NCBI GenBank assembly: GCA_964034945.1
Contig: OZ035962.1
Location: 70,384,274-70,448,273 of the forward strand
Source: Chrysopilus asiliformis
Lineage: Eukaryota > Arthropoda > Insecta > Diptera > Rhagionidae
Direction: 5' to 3'
Length of the DNA: 64,000 bases
Shown here: positions 23,314 to 36,064 of the stretch, piece after piece
How positions within the stretch are numbered: position 1 is the first letter of the stretch
Layout: each line of letters begins with the position of its first letter
The notes under the pieces: generated by a model
Databases searched by the model: none
The model's input: only the letters and a program-made list of their open reading frames with translations
Told to the model about the DNA's origin: nothing
Translations under genes and position numbers: made by a program

Positions 23314-24165
23314 GTAAGGATAACGGAAGGTCCTGTAAGGATAACGTGATTATCCTTTTCTCCAAATTTTCCGGAAAAAAATCTATTCTGGGGGTTTTTG
23401 GGGTCGCTGAATCCGAATCTGTCATTAAAAAGTCAGTAAGGATAACCGAAGGTCCTGTAAGGATAACGTGATTATCCTTTTCTCCAAATTTTCCGGAAAA
23501 AATCTATTCTGGGGGTTTTTGGGGTCGCTGAATCCGAATCTGTTATTAAAAAGTCAGTAAGGATAACGGAAGGTCCTGTAAGGATAACGTGATTATCCTT
23601 TTCTCCAAATTTTCCGGAAAAAAATCTATTCTGGGGGTTTTTGAGGTCGCTGAATCCGAATCTGTCATTAAAAAGTCAGTAAGGATAACGGAAGGTCCTG
23701 TAAGGATAACGTGATTATCCTTTTCTCCAAATTTTCTGGAAAAAAATCTATTCTGGGGGTTTTTGAGGTCGCTAAATCCGAATCTGCCATTAAAAAGTCT
23801 GTAAGGATAACGGAAGGTCCTGTTAGGATAACGTGATTATCCCTTTCTCCAAATTTTCCGGAAAAAATCTATTCTGGGGGTTTTTGGGGTCGCTGAATCC
23901 GAATCTGTCATTAAAAAGTCTGTAAGGATAACGGAAGGTCCTGTAAGGATAACGTGATTATCCTTTTCTCCAAATTTTCCGGAAAAAAATCTATTCTGGG
24001 GGTTTTTGGGGTCGCTGAATCCGAATCTGTCATTAAAAAGTCTGTAAGGATAACGGAATGTCCTGTAAGGATAACGTGATTATCCTTTTTTTCAATTGTT
24101 CCGGGAAAAAATATATTCTGCAGGTTTTGGGGTTCGCTGAATACGATTCTCAAGTTAAAAAGCCT
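23314..24165 (+). repeat. 122-bp minisatellite, seven copies
   Basis: GTAAGGATAACGGAAGG begins at 23314, 23436, 23557, 23679, 23801, 23922 and 24044, with a decayed eighth start at 24166. Units contain GTGATTATCC, TTTTCCGGAAAAAA, CTATTCTGGGGGTTTTTG and GAATCCGAATCTGTCATTAA. The 101-residue frame across it merely reads the repeat; 121-122 bp is not a multiple of three. Confidence 0.93.
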
Positions 24166-24241
24166 GTAAGGACATCTTAAATGTAAAGCTATATATTCGA
24201 AGACTAAAAAGAACAAAATAAAAAAAATAAAAATTTTTTTT

Positions 24242-24429
24242 TAAAAAAGCTTTTATTAAAAAGAAAAAAATAATTTTCTGGACGCTGTGTATCACAAATA
24301 TAAAAGAGATAAAGCATAAAACAATAAAATAAAAATTTATCTCGCTTTTAAAAAGCTTTTATATTTGTGATACACAGCGTCCAGAAAATTATTTTTTTTT
24401 TTTAGTGCATTTTTTTAATAAAAGCTTTT

Positions 24430-24433
<4 letters not shown>
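24242..24433. repeat. Long hairpin of family Y (inverted pair)
   Basis: AAAAGCTTTTATTAAAAAGA, then TAATTTTCTGGACGCTGTGT and ATCACAAATATAAAAG, inverted after a ~40-bp centre. Arms are about 65-70 bp and nearly perfect in the CTGGACGCTGTGTATCACAA core. Confidence 0.85.
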
Positions 24434-24460
<27 letters not shown>

Positions 24461-26796
24461 GTTTTTTTCATTATTTAGATTTTTAATAGTTAGTTTATTA
24501 CAACTTACATCAAAAACTTGTGATTGTAAAAATTCTGATTCTAAAAAATGAACGGTAAGAAAATAAGAAAAGTCTTACCACAAGTTATTTCTGTTGATCA
24601 AAAGATAAAACAATTTTGTAAAATTCCAGTGAAGTTTATCAACTGTTGCCGTCTTATTGGACGTACAGAAAAGGTTTGTGAGCGCAACGAGTAAATTTTA
24701 CAATAATTTGAGTCAAGGAATCATGAGAATAAATTTCATGAGATTTATTTGGTTGACCGTTCAAAGTTTTAGTCAATTAAAATGTCTTGATATATATATG
24801 ACATATGTATATGATAATCTACATGTTTTTTTAAATTTACAAATGATTGCATAAAAATCTTATCCGAACATCCTATATTTCTCAAACTAATTTCTAAGTG
24901 GAATCTAGTGTTAATGCAGGGAATAGTAAAATACTCAATATATGAATTGACCTTTTTCCGTTTCGTCTTTGGCACTTTATCGTTTATGAATGATAACTAG
25001 ACGTATGTATACAGAAAAATCAAATTAAATTAAAAGGAAAAATCGGTCGTTATACTGACGCATGTTCGGCTAAAGCTAGTTCTACAGGTGAGTAAACGAA
25101 AAATTTGCACAATACACTTATACCAAGGGGCTAATATGGAATGTTTATAAACCATTGAATTTAAATGGGTGTGTATGTATGTATATAAACCACAAAATTA
25201 TTATTGAAAATATTTTTGTTTAATTGAAATAATAAATAGAGAGGAAATTAAAGCTTATTTTCACAAAGAACTCAATAAATACTAGTAACTAAGAAACAGA
25301 ATTGCTTTCAAAATATTTCATCAGAACTGTTAATATAAATTGGTATCACTGGTGCTCTCTTGGTTAAGGATATAGACTACACGCGATCTATATAGTCAAT
25401 AATAGTATTGAACCTCTATACCAACATAAGGCAATATTTATATACGTTTGTGCGCCTAACTAAGAGCCTTCCCACCCCTCCCATAAATATTATATACACC
25501 ATATAAATAATATTATATACGGGAAAAGCTTTATTGGGCGAATAATATTATTTATCAAGAATATGCAGAAGCACCAGAGTAAATATATAAAGAAAACATT
25601 TATACACTGAAATATTATTATTATCCTACTTCTGCATCCCCAACAACCATACCACTTACTAACGATCGGATATATAAAACTGTGTGTATATTATATACTC
25701 GTGGATCCTTAAAGCCATTTTATTATTCCAAATATTGAAGCTTTACTGCACTCGCTTAGCTTCCAATACTAGTTTTCGTCCTCTCCCATTTCCCTTTGCC
25801 CTTTTCCATTCCTTATTCAAGAATGATTTCAAAAACCATGAAAAAAAACTCTTATTTACTTAAAAATGTTTCTACATTTCCATTTATTGCATTTCCAACC
25901 AATTTTCCACTGTATGTGCCTGGAAGTTTTGAGTGGATACAAGAGAAAGAGCGCAAGGATGTTTTCCTGGCTAAGGTATTGAAGTTGGATAAAAATCGAA
26001 TCCAAAAATGTGGGACGATGTGGAGCAGAGACATTTGCTCCTGCCTGGCATAATACATAGATAAATTTATGTGCTTCACAATACAGGCACATTTCCAGGA
26101 GGCAATGCCCCGGCCAGGACGACATATGGGTGTGAGACTTTGATAGTATGCTAATGGGGATGAAAATATTCAAAAGAAAGAGATGACAACATACTGGAAT
26201 TGATAAGTACTAAAGAAACAACAAACACTCAATTTCAGTTTGGAGTCCTAGAGGCGAATAGGCGAACTTTGCACATAAGAAACACATATTTACTTCCACA
26301 CAGTTAAATATTTCTGTACTTGTGTGCTTAGTTTACTTAAAAAAAATAATATAAAAGCTTTAATGTTTGGAATCAAGCGAAGACAATGTACGCAAAGTAC
26401 GATAAAACTGTATATGTGAAAGGGAATTGTATAATACTAGCAAGTTTTTATTTGGTTAGCTGCATTTGCATAAATGTACACAGTGGCAAACAAAATATCT
26501 ACATATTGATGAAAATTTGATTATCACTAATAATAATTCTTAATTTAATTGTAATGCCAAAAATTAAAGCCCGATTGTTCGAAAAGATATCGACTCGCAG
26601 ATACAGAAAATTAAAATTTATAATCTGTAAAATATTTTCGTTACTTAAAAACATTTATAGCGTTATTCGCTCCAAGGACTTGTATTCGACTGGGATTTTT
26701 GTATTGCTCGAAAAATAGTTGCGTTGCGTATTCGAGCAGTGAGAGACGATTACTTGAAATTTGTCATTGTTTCTAAACTAAATTACTATAGACTAA
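24434..26796. other. Single-copy-looking AT-rich DNA, no gene seen
   Basis: T25 run at about 24437-24461. Otherwise no tandem or inverted structure and no splice-bounded coding frame. Open frames at 25796-26173 have no recognisable domain. Confidence 0.5.
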
Positions 26797-27040
26797 CACA
26801 GCCTTTACACGCGTCTGTAGAGCTGACACAGTCTCGTGTAAATGCTTACTGGCACTGACAAGTCTGTACTGACAGGACATTTTTGTAGTCAGTACAGACT
26901 TGCCAGTAATTTGACATTTCAGACATCTAAGATGGCGGAAAATGAAGAATTTGAGGTAAATCTATTAAATTATTATGAATTCACTATTTTTAATTCTTTT
27001 TTTTACTTTTAGAACTCTCAGACTGGTGAAAGAAGACTAA

Positions 27041-27604
27041 TGGTTCAACCACAATTGGGGCGGAAAGCGGCAGCGGCAGGCGGCATTTTTTTTGCACTTA
27101 CGTAGCGCAACGAGAGCTGCTACAATACAGCGGCAACGGCAGCGCACTTTTTCCGTCGCCGCCGAGTTTGAATCAAAGTCAAACTTGCCGCCGCCGCCCA
27201 AAATGTTTTCTGAAAACCACCACATTCGGCGCCACATTCTATGACGATTTTTCTTCGTTGTTTAGTGACAACCACCACATTCGGCGCCACAATCTATGCA
27301 GATTTTTGACGTTTTGATTTCACAAGATGCCGACAACGGAGGAGAAATTAATCGAGTTCGTAAAAAGAAATCCAGTGCTCTACGATTTGGCCCATCCTCA
27401 ATATAAGGATATAAAATCAAGGAAAATAAATGGGGCTAAGTAGCGGACGAATTAAATAAGTTTTGATGTTTCAATTTTGACAGAGGCAGCCGCTATCATG
27501 GTGCCGCTGCCGCTATCATTGTAGCTGGCTCGGCGGTATGTGTGGCGGCGCCATGCCGCCCGCCGTCGCCGCTGCCGCTTGCCGCCTTCATTGTGGTTGA
27601 ACCA
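27041..27604. mobile_element. PIF/Harbinger-type element, nested (564 bp, GC-rich ends)
   Basis: Perfect terminal repeat TGGTTCAACCACAAT and its inverse, flanked by TAA (27038-27040, 27605-27607). Sub-terminal GCGGCAGCGGCAGGCGGC-type runs make it the most GC-rich stretch outside Chip. Encodes a MADF relic on the plus strand. Confidence 0.92.
27327..27443 (+). pseudogene. MADF domain relic in the nested Harbinger element
   Basis: Reads MPTTEEKLIEFVKRNPVLYD then LAHPQYKDIKSRK before a TAG. LIEFVKxxPVLYDxxHPxYKD is the standard opening of a MADF domain. A shift of one base after the RKI segment would restore WG-VADELNKF, the next helix, so the copy is frameshifted and also carries stops. Length is about half a MADF domain. 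Confidence 0.82.
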
Positions 27605-27816
27605 TAACTAGGGACGAGATAATTGAAATAATGAAGCATACGAGCAAAATTCATGCCTCTGAAATACGAGGGACTGTAGCTGTGTTACTAACGAAGTAAT
27701 TTTGAAAATGAACTGGCTGCCAGTTCGCTAAATGTCTTCTAATTCGTTGTCAGTAATTTGACTTTTGGAGTCTGTGCTACTGACAGACTTTATAGTCGCG
27801 TGTAAAGGCCGGGTAA

Positions 27817-28367
27817 TGTTTAAGGACATTTTTTTCTTTTAAAAACATCGTGATTGAACAAAGAGTTAAAAATTGATTTTTTTTAGAAAAAACGGTAAAT
27901 CTCGATAATGGTTCAAGATAATGAGTTCTTGTGATAAAGCAAAAATATGGCAAATATTAAATACTTTTAATTTCCTTCATATGAACTAATATCAAAAAAC
28001 GCATAACTTCGGAGTAAAACGCAAAAAAAATCAAATCTAGTTTTTTTTTTTGCAAATCCAGATTTTGTTTTTCGTTTTGACAACGAAATTTTTGAACCTC
28101 CCGTTACTCTCAAAATATTGTTGCGACGAAAATCTGTTGCCCTAAATTTGTTTCAAGATTAATACAATTGTTTTACAACAAAATAAAAAAAGTTGCCCTG
28201 TTTTCAAACAGTTTTTCCGCAACTTCTCCTCAAAGTTTTAAAGTTCAAAACTACGTTTTGGCGTTTGTTACAAGAAAATAATCAAGCGACGATATGTATA
28301 TGGCTTGCCATGCTTCGAAATTTCAGTCAAATTGGCTCTGCCCTGTTTATCGCAAATTTTACAATGA
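27817..28367. other. Diverged dispersed-repeat sequence, not delimited
   Basis: Phrases such as AACGGTAAATCTCGATAATG and AAACGCATAACTTCGGAGTA look like the inverted interior of F2. No borders found. Confidence 0.4.
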
Positions 28368-28853
28368 GGGAATTCACAGTCCTCTTTTAAAATGCGGGTA
28401 AATTTACCGCTCGGTAATTCAGTCAAATTTAACAGATTTTTACCGAGACGGTAACTTGGTTCATGTAAAAATGAATTACCGGATTCGGTAATTGTATACA
28501 TGCCTCGAGTCGTGTTTTTCAGCCTCGGTATTCGGTATCAAGAATCAACCGCGGGTGGCGCTAGTAATGTTTTAGTTGTCAAATTTTTTCGCTGGTTATC
28601 TCATCGGACTGCAATTTTTTTCAGTTTTCATAGCCGTTGCCACAATAGAAATTCAAAAGAATACATCAAACATGGATTTAAAGGTATGTGATATATTTTA
28701 CAATCAAATTCGCAGTTCATGATTTGGTCACGTATCAAATAAAAGCGCTGTTCTCAAATCTGTGCTGTGGGATGTTCACAGCAGAATATTTTCAGTCTTT
28801 TAATATTACCGAAAATACCGAATACCGAATACCGAAGAGGATTGTGAATACCC
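28368..28853 (+). mobile_element. 487-bp TIR element, family A, copy 1
   Basis: Terminal repeat GGGWATTCACAGTCCTCTT, sub-terminal TACCGAATACCGAATACCG runs, and a conserved internal ATGGATTTAAAG followed by GTATGTGA. Near-identical copies lie at 45600-46086 (inverted) and 62318-63624 (with a mariner inside). No transposase, so nonautonomous. Confidence 0.88.
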
Positions 28854-29463
28854 TCAATAACTAAAATGATCGCCTTTGCTACTTCTATAGAGAACATTCT
28901 TTTTTTGTTTCTTTAAAATTCCGAAATATTAGACAGTTTGCGTACAAGGATTTCTGAATCTGTAGTTTTCCGTGACGGGAGAAAAAATACTGTAGATTTG
29001 GACTAAAGTACTGTATGTATATCTTTAAAATGGATCAAATTACTCTAAAACAAAGAAATTACTTTAAAGTTAACATTCCTGTATTCGAGTGACAAAGTTG
29101 CTCTGTGTGCGAGGACTGAAAAAGCAATTTTCGAGGAATTTCGAGGAATCTTTCAATCGAATACGCCATTAGTTGAAATTCAGTGGTAACTAGAATTCCA
29201 AAGATGAGTCGGAACATTATATCGCTATGAACCAGAGGAAGGCAAGATTAATTTGTATGGGATCCGAATTGACTCAGGTGCTCTACGGCTGTACAGGTCC
29301 AAAAAAATCGTATCAATGAAGCTCTAATTAAAATTGTGTAGTTGACTGTTAGATAACAATGTTCTACAAAAAAAAATTTTAATTTTTCCTTTAATGAAAA
29401 CAGATACATTCGGGTTCGGAAAAGTCGAATATGAAAAATTGGATATTAGTTCTTATACCTGAT
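28854..29463. other. Nothing recognised
   Basis: AT-rich; GAGGAATTTCGAGGAATCT is a local duplication at about 29134. Confidence 0.5.
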
Positions 29464-29569
29464 ATCTTTGCACTACCTCTCCATATAAAACTAACTTTTT
29501 TTAAATGATACCATTTTTTTGTATCATTTAAAAAAAAATTAGTTTTATATGGAGAGGTAGTGCAAAGAT
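29464..29569. repeat. Near-perfect 48-bp-arm hairpin
   Basis: ATCTTTGCACTACCTCTCCA and TATAAAACTAA...AAATGATAC at 29464-29511 is repeated inverted at 29521-29569 around a 9-base CATTTTTTT loop. One or two differences in the A/T runs. Could be a minimal MITE or a hairpin-RNA source. Confidence 0.9.
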
Positions 29570-32500
29570 TCACAACGTTTTTATTCGGATAAAATTTACT
29601 GATTTTGAGTTGATTTCCATTCAGCTAACTTAAAAAAATAACCGAATCGGTGAACATACTAACTTCACGTTGTGAGTTCTTGTTCTATAACGGTCATTGT
29701 CCGTTATTTTTGACATAAGAGCTAGTTTCCGGTTTTTGGTGACCAGATTTGTTTTCAGTGGACCAAAATCATTAAGAATTAGGGAAAGAAATGCAAAAAA
29801 AAAAAAGAAATAATGCAACAGATTTCTATTTATGCTTTCACATATATGGTGAATACGATATAAAACAAATACTATATAATAGCTATACCATTTGTAACGC
29901 ATAGAACTATTCATCGGACAAAAAAAGAATTGCACCGTCATGAAAAAATTGTTAAGACAAAAGTATTCACAATGCAATTTTACAAACTTTCTCATGTATC
30001 AAAATTCAATTATATTACTCCTTCCCTTCCCCCCATATAAAAGAAATTTTATGAAAACAAAATCGTTTAATGCAATTTTAAATACCTAAATATTTCATTT
30101 AGACGACCTGGTGTTAAAAAAATATTTTAATCTAATTTAATCTATTTGAAATTTTAGAGCAGCGGGCTTCGGCCATGTGCACCAAGGGCATTTTCGAGGC
30201 TCAAATTGTCCTGCTATCCATCGATTCTTCATGCTACCCGTTTCATTCTGGCTTGTACGAAAACTGCATACATACGCATATGAAAGAAATAATCTGTTTC
30301 ACCTTGCATATAATCCGTTCTGCTTCCACTTGTGCATTTTACATACCATGGAGCTTTGCTGAGCTCTAAGTAAGGCCATTTATGCGAGAGATTTTTATTA
30401 GCTCCAGTTGTCATTAGGACATTGACTGAAGCGGTGGTGTATTTCACACTGCTGAAAATCATGAAAAATTTAACACTGTTGAAAATCATGAAGCGTTCTG
30501 TCTCAAAAGACGACACGAATTTTGAACATGATTGTTTTCTTATTCGGTGTGATAACACAATGCAATGTTTACTATGATTTCAGGAAATTAAAACAATAAA
30601 AAAATACAATTTATATAGGCATTTTCAGTCGTTTCATAAAATATCAATTGATCAAATTAATGTTTCTGGTTTTATGAAATTATTTTTATTTTCCGATTGT
30701 AATTCCAAAATTTCATATAAAAGTTTTTCATTATCAAACCTTTTTTTTAACGTAAAGTCAAACAATTAACAGTGTCAAAACCAAGCATAACGAAAAAGAG
30801 CTTTCAACAAAGTGGCTCGGAGAGTAAGCCATATAAACAAGTAAATCGCTTGTCAGTGGTAGTGGATGCCCGAGAACTTTCAAAGCTTTCCTGGCCCTGT
30901 TTTAGAGCAAAGGTTTTTTTAAGTTTCACCAAAAACTGATACAATTGTTCCATATTAGGAACGAACCTACCTGTAAAATTTTACCTCTCTAGCTCAAGTA
31001 GTTTTTGCAAAATTTTGTACACAGACTGATAGATCGACCTGGGGTGCTAGAGAAATGTGTTTAGGCGAAATCGTGTGGTCGAGTTTTCTTGACTACCTAC
31101 TGCGTGTGAAAAGTGAAAAATCTAGTCTTTTAATTTTTGTACATTATAGTGGCAAACGACTGGTACTTGGTATTTTAGCTTTTGTCTGTACCATAAAAAA
31201 CTTACCTTCCCTGTTACTTGGGGTCATATTGACCCCATAACATACATTTTATATGGGAAGTTTGAAGGATGAGTGCAGAATTCAAAGTCAAAGTAATTAT
31301 TTTTCGTCAAAACAGATAAATTTGCAACTTGGGAACATAAGTATCTGTCAATCGCAAGATTGACAATCGATCAGTGAATTAGGTTAATTCAATCATGTTT
31401 TTAATTTCGTTTAAAATACTTTTACTTTGTTGCACACTCATATCTGTAACGTTTGTGTTCTGCAATCATACCTAAAAACATATTTATTTTTAAGTAGATT
31501 TTAAAAATTTGTGATTATTTGTGTTTTAATGCAGTTCATACTTTAGTAAAAGATTAGATAACTAAAGATAAGCAACTACAGAACTTTTCATAGAACTTTT
31601 AAAATGTATGGAAAATACAATTAAAATTTTTTATTGGTTTTTTGACAGTAAAGTGTCAAAATATAAGGAAAAAAAATTGTTTTGCAATGCATACTAAACA
31701 TTCCACTTTTTGAGCCCCAAAAATTTTGTTCTAGGTTTCTTATCTTTATTTACCTAATCTTTGTTTTAGTTTAACAGTCAAAATTAAAATGATACCGACG
31801 GAGAAGGATCTGGCGATGACATTACATCAGACTAAAGTTAAATATTAATTAAAAAAAGATCTAAGAAAAAAAATCATGTTTTTGATTTTGTACTACATTT
31901 TTATATATATTTTTTTGGTAAGTAAAAAATGGGTCCTAGTATCCCTTCAACTCCTCTACTGTCTTAGCTATGTGTGATTTGGTTGAGAGAATATTGTAAG
32001 CAAAAAGGATAAATTTAGCAACAGTTAATGAAAGTTGTTATTGCAAAAAATAGTATAAAGGGATTTATTCCGTGACTTTGTGGTTAGGGATTTTGGTCTC
32101 GAGTTTTTTTTTAAACAAAATGTCACTTAAATTTCAATTAATTTAAATGGAAAAATTGAATTGTCATATGACATGAAAATGAAAACTCTAAAGTTTGTTT
32201 GCTACTGTTTTAACTCATACTACCCCAAACTACTACATTAAATTTATAAAAACTTATATAAAGACTTTTGTTATTATAAAAGAGAATGATAATAAATAAA
32301 TAAATAAATAAAAATGCTTTATATAGCACTGATGCGCATTTAGTGTTCAATGTATAAAAGCTTGTGCTACACTATTCTTGCTAAGTAACATGCACACGTG
32401 TATTTTTTTGACTTTTTTTACAACACATGGCCGTTCAACATATAAAATTAGCACGGAAATTGTTTCATAAACGCGACACAAACATGAAAAACACAAAGCA

Positions 32501-35100
32501 CGCGATATTAGGGTCTCTTCGTGTGTTAGTACCACGCGGCTTTCTAGTTTCTTTGAACTTTTTCTACCCACCGTGGAGCTTTGAGGAAAAAAAACCATAG
32601 GTGTCAACATTTTTATCTTGGCGAGCAGAACATTAATTTTTCCAATGTGAAAAAACGATGTTTGCATTTTTTTAAATTCACTATTTTCCTTTCTTCGTTG
32701 TAAACTTATTTTTCCCAAAAAAAAGTTCGTGATTCAATATAATAACATCCTTAAGTCGTCGGATATTCCTACACAGGTTTTTTCATATTTCCCCGACAAG
32801 TTAGAGGGCTGAAACTTTCATGGAGTTTCCTGGTCCATCAGGCATTTTACAGAAAGTCTTAAACCATGACACTTCAATAAATGGAATGATTCATAGACAA
32901 AAATGGATTAAAAAAATTGTGATATTCGGAAAAATTTTAATATTTTCATGACGAGGGCGAGGTGAAACAGGTAAACTTATATTTTGAATAATAATTCAAA
33001 CCGTGAAATCCTTTTTTCTAAATCCACTGAAGTCGGACGTGAGAAGTAGTGGTCGAAATTAAATACACTACCCTATGATATTTTGCTTCGAAATTTTTGT
33101 ACTTGACGAGAGAATAATTTTAAATTTTACTTCATTAAAACTAGACAACTATTTCTATCAAAAAAAAAGCAAAAAAAACGCATACTTTAAGGGAGGGCAT
33201 AAAGGACTCTAAACATGGATGTCAGTCGATAAAAAAAAGGATGCGATAATAATGCAGTATATCGTTAGCTTAGTGAGATTGTTGTAAGTCCAAAATATCA
33301 AATTTTACAGAAGAACAAAAAAAATCCTTATTAAATCATTTTAATGCTCATTTAAAGCAAACTGTGTTTTCTTTCAATAGAATTAAATGAGGCTCAGTTT
33401 ACTTTACATAAAAATTAAAATTATTTGACAAGGTTTTTTGCTCTTCTGCAAAATTTGATGTTTTGGACTTACTTATTACATAGAATTGAAGAAAAGTCTA
33501 GATATCGTAATGTTAGAAAACAGCGGTTTGGGCGCAGCCCCTAATAATTCATAAATATGCAATGGTTTTCCAAGATTCCGTTCAAAAAGAAAAAAAACCT
33601 TTTGTACGTCCGTTTTCCCGTCAGTCAGACTTTATTATCTTCTTAACTATTATAGGATTGGTCATGCTTATGAAGTCAATAAAGCCGCGAGTATCTCATA
33701 TGTCAGTCTAATAAGATCTTCATGCAAAGGATTGTATCGAAAGAAAATATAAGGGTAAAAAGTTTTGGAATGATGTTGTTTCATAAACCACTCCTTTATA
33801 TCGAATCAAAACTTAACCACAGGACTTATTCATCTCTTTGCAACTCGAATCAACATTTTCTTGCTCATTATCGAATGAGTTTTTTAATTTTGCGAAAAAA
33901 TTGCTTAGGGCACCATCGCCACCTACGACAAAACAGGTTTTTTGATTGACGTTTAACAGGTTTTCGATGGTAGCTAAACCCAAGACAAAAATTGCAACCG
34001 AAAAAAAATTCACTTCTTTTGTTGCCGATTTATTTGTTGTGTAGGGGAAACACGGAAAAACGGGTGTCCGTTATCAACTGCATTAGAGTGTCTTATAGTC
34101 TTTCTTCTTATAATTTGGGTGAATGTTTTGTGGGGTTTGAGATGTACCGGGCGGAGCAGATGATTAACGTTATTCATATGCCTAAACTACGTTTTTAATT
34201 TTCGACCACTGAACCGATTTGGAGCATACTGGCATCAAGGAGCGTTTTTTGGACCATTGGTCATCCCAAGGTTCCCCTTATTTCTTACCAGTTACCTCGA
34301 TTTATTTATATTGGCTTTTTGTTTTTCTGTCTGTTCGTCTATAACTTGAGAACCACTGAACTGAATTGAATGAAATTTTTTGGAAAATTTTTTGGCATCA
34401 ATAAACGTGTTTTAGGTCTGACCCAAGATTTCCGTCTTAACCCTGCTAATTCATGTTACATGAAATCATAAACGACCTCTAACAAAAAGCCGTTGGGATG
34501 AAACTTGAAACTTTCAGAGATTGTTTGTATTGATGCCACTAAGAAATCAGAATTTTGGGATAATTTCACAACTGAACTTTGGAACCGTGAAGTTGGAGGT
34601 TTAAGCCCCGACAAAGGCAGAACATTTTATTAAATCAATAAAAATAAAATTGTTATCTTATAAATACGGTCTAAATTCTCGAACAAAAAAAAAATACAGA
34701 ATTTCAAGGAGAAAAAACACTACTCACTTAAAAATTAAAGCTCTTAAAAATTGAAGCTTTCAAACGGTGAGAGGAATTTTTTTTCAATTGAGGACTACAC
34801 TGTTTTTGTGGAACATTACACTTCGGTCTTAATTTTACTTCATTTAATGAATTGTCCTTCATTTAATGAAGAAACATTTTTAGAGTGTGATTTAAGTTAT
34901 TTTCTAATAAAATTGCAATACCGAATCTTGCCAATTCAAAACTATGTTTAACAAAGGTTGTTTTTGTACAGCATTGTCCAATTAAATTTCCTTGGATTAG
35001 ATCTACACAGTTAAAATTATTAGACTAACTTTTAATCCCAGTTCTGGAATTCGACATTTTTTTAATACTTTTTCTTATAAATTTCAATCCTTTTGAAGTA
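29570..35100. other. Mostly single-copy-looking AT-rich DNA
   Basis: No gene supported. Weak relics of GTCYG-type dispersed repeats lie at about 30900-31040 (inverted) and 34300-34640 (family F6, CTGTCTGTTCGTCTATAACT). A short GGGGTCATATTGACCCC palindrome is at 31218-31234, and (AATA)n at 32290-32312. Confidence 0.5.
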
Positions 35101-36062
35101 CAGTGGTGGCTCGATAATTCGGACAATTGCAAACCGGACGTTGTCCGAATTATCGATTTGTCCGAATTACTAAAACCTATATATTTCATCCTAATTTTTG
35201 AATTAAACATAACGAAAGCTATAATTGCCAATCTGGCAATTATGGAAAACCCATATGGTGATATGGCATTGTTCAAAGTTTAATTGAACACCGAACAGTT
35301 GTATCAAAATCAAAATTCCACTTTGAAGTCAAACTTTTCAAAAAGATTTTTTTTTAATTTATTTCATTCGGATTTTGATGTATGGGAGCTTTATGTAGAA
35401 TCATATCCTAAATAACTTTTGTTCTTGTACTTTTTTGATAAGATGCACCGTTTTTGAGATATTCACAAAAAACGTTTTCGTTCGTATGGGGGGTACCCCC
35501 CCTAATGGTCCGTTTTTGCCCATTAACGAACTTGGCCTTGCATTTTACGAAAACCGGATCTACGAAAAATTTCAATGTGTGCGCCCGCAATCCGCGCCAC
35601 AGACGGACAGACGGAGAGACGGACAAAAGGACGGACGGACTTCTAGCGCTATTGCCTTTCTTTAATTTATTTAAAATTTCAAGTGTTTCTTTTATTGTTA
35701 GGAAGTTGTGTTTAATTTTATTAATTGGAGCCATAGTTAGTTTTTTAAACAAAATGTTATAATAGAGCACTTGAAAAAACAACTTTACTCTGAACAAGAA
35801 TATGAAGGAAACTGAATAAACATAACCAAATTCTACGTACATACATATACGTATTTGTATTCGTATTATACCGTTAATCACGAGAGGTTTTTGTTGAACA
35901 TAAGTGACAGGTTCAAACACGATTTTTTATCTAGTGTCCGGATTACTGAGTCAGACTTTTTGTCCTATGTCCGAATTACAGAGTCTTTAATATTAAAAAC
36001 TTTCTGTCCGGATTACTGAGGTGTCCGAATTACCAAGTGTCCGAATTATCGAGCCACCACTG
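35101..36062. mobile_element. pogo/Tigger-like element (962 bp), split by family X
   Basis: Ends CAGTGGTGGCTCGATAATTC and its exact inverse, flanked by TA (35099-35100, 36063-36064). Sub-terminal repeats of TGTCCGAATTA occur at both ends. X copy 3 occupies 35205-35640. No transposase found. Confidence 0.88.
35205..35640 (+). repeat. Dispersed repeat family X, copy 3 (3' truncated)
   Basis: Starts AAACATAACGAAAGCTATAA and follows the family order to the GACGGACGGAC run, where it stops; the CCATACGGGTATA end is missing. Confidence 0.85.
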
Positions 36063-36064
36063 TA

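Larger units (their letters stand above)
26932..27699 (+). pseudogene. Small two-exon Harbinger ORF relic, split by a nested element
   Basis: ATG at 26932 opens MAENEEFE, then GTAAATC...TTTTAG bounds a 57-bp intron. Exon 2 (27013-27040) reads NSQTGERRL. Ignoring the nested element and one TAA copy, the frame continues at 27608 as TRDEIIEIMKHTSKIHAS and stops at 27697-27699, 47 codons in all. That the frame is open across the scar shows it was intact at insertion. The TRDEIIEIMK helix is reminiscent of the first helix of MADF/Myb-like Harbinger proteins, but this is a guess. Confidence 0.5.
26797..27813. mobile_element. PIF/Harbinger-type element, outer (1017 bp including nested copy)
   Basis: Ends CACAGCCTTTACACGCG and, inverted, CCCGGCCTTTACACGCG, flanked by TAA (26794-26796, 27814-27816). 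Sub-terminal words GTCTGTACTGACAG recur. It carries a tiny two-exon frame, interrupted by another TAA-flanked element. Confidence 0.85.

Noticed and set aside
23911..24216. 101-residue frame
   Set aside because: It reads the 122-bp minisatellite, which is not a multiple of three, and closes at unit boundaries.
25796..26173. Overlapping frames of 75-105 residues
   Set aside because: Three mutually overlapping frames on both strands, none with a recognisable domain, in single-copy AT-rich DNA.
30175..30558. Balanced-composition region with frames on both strands
   Set aside because: No domain, no splice logic and overlapping frames on both strands; not supportable as a gene.
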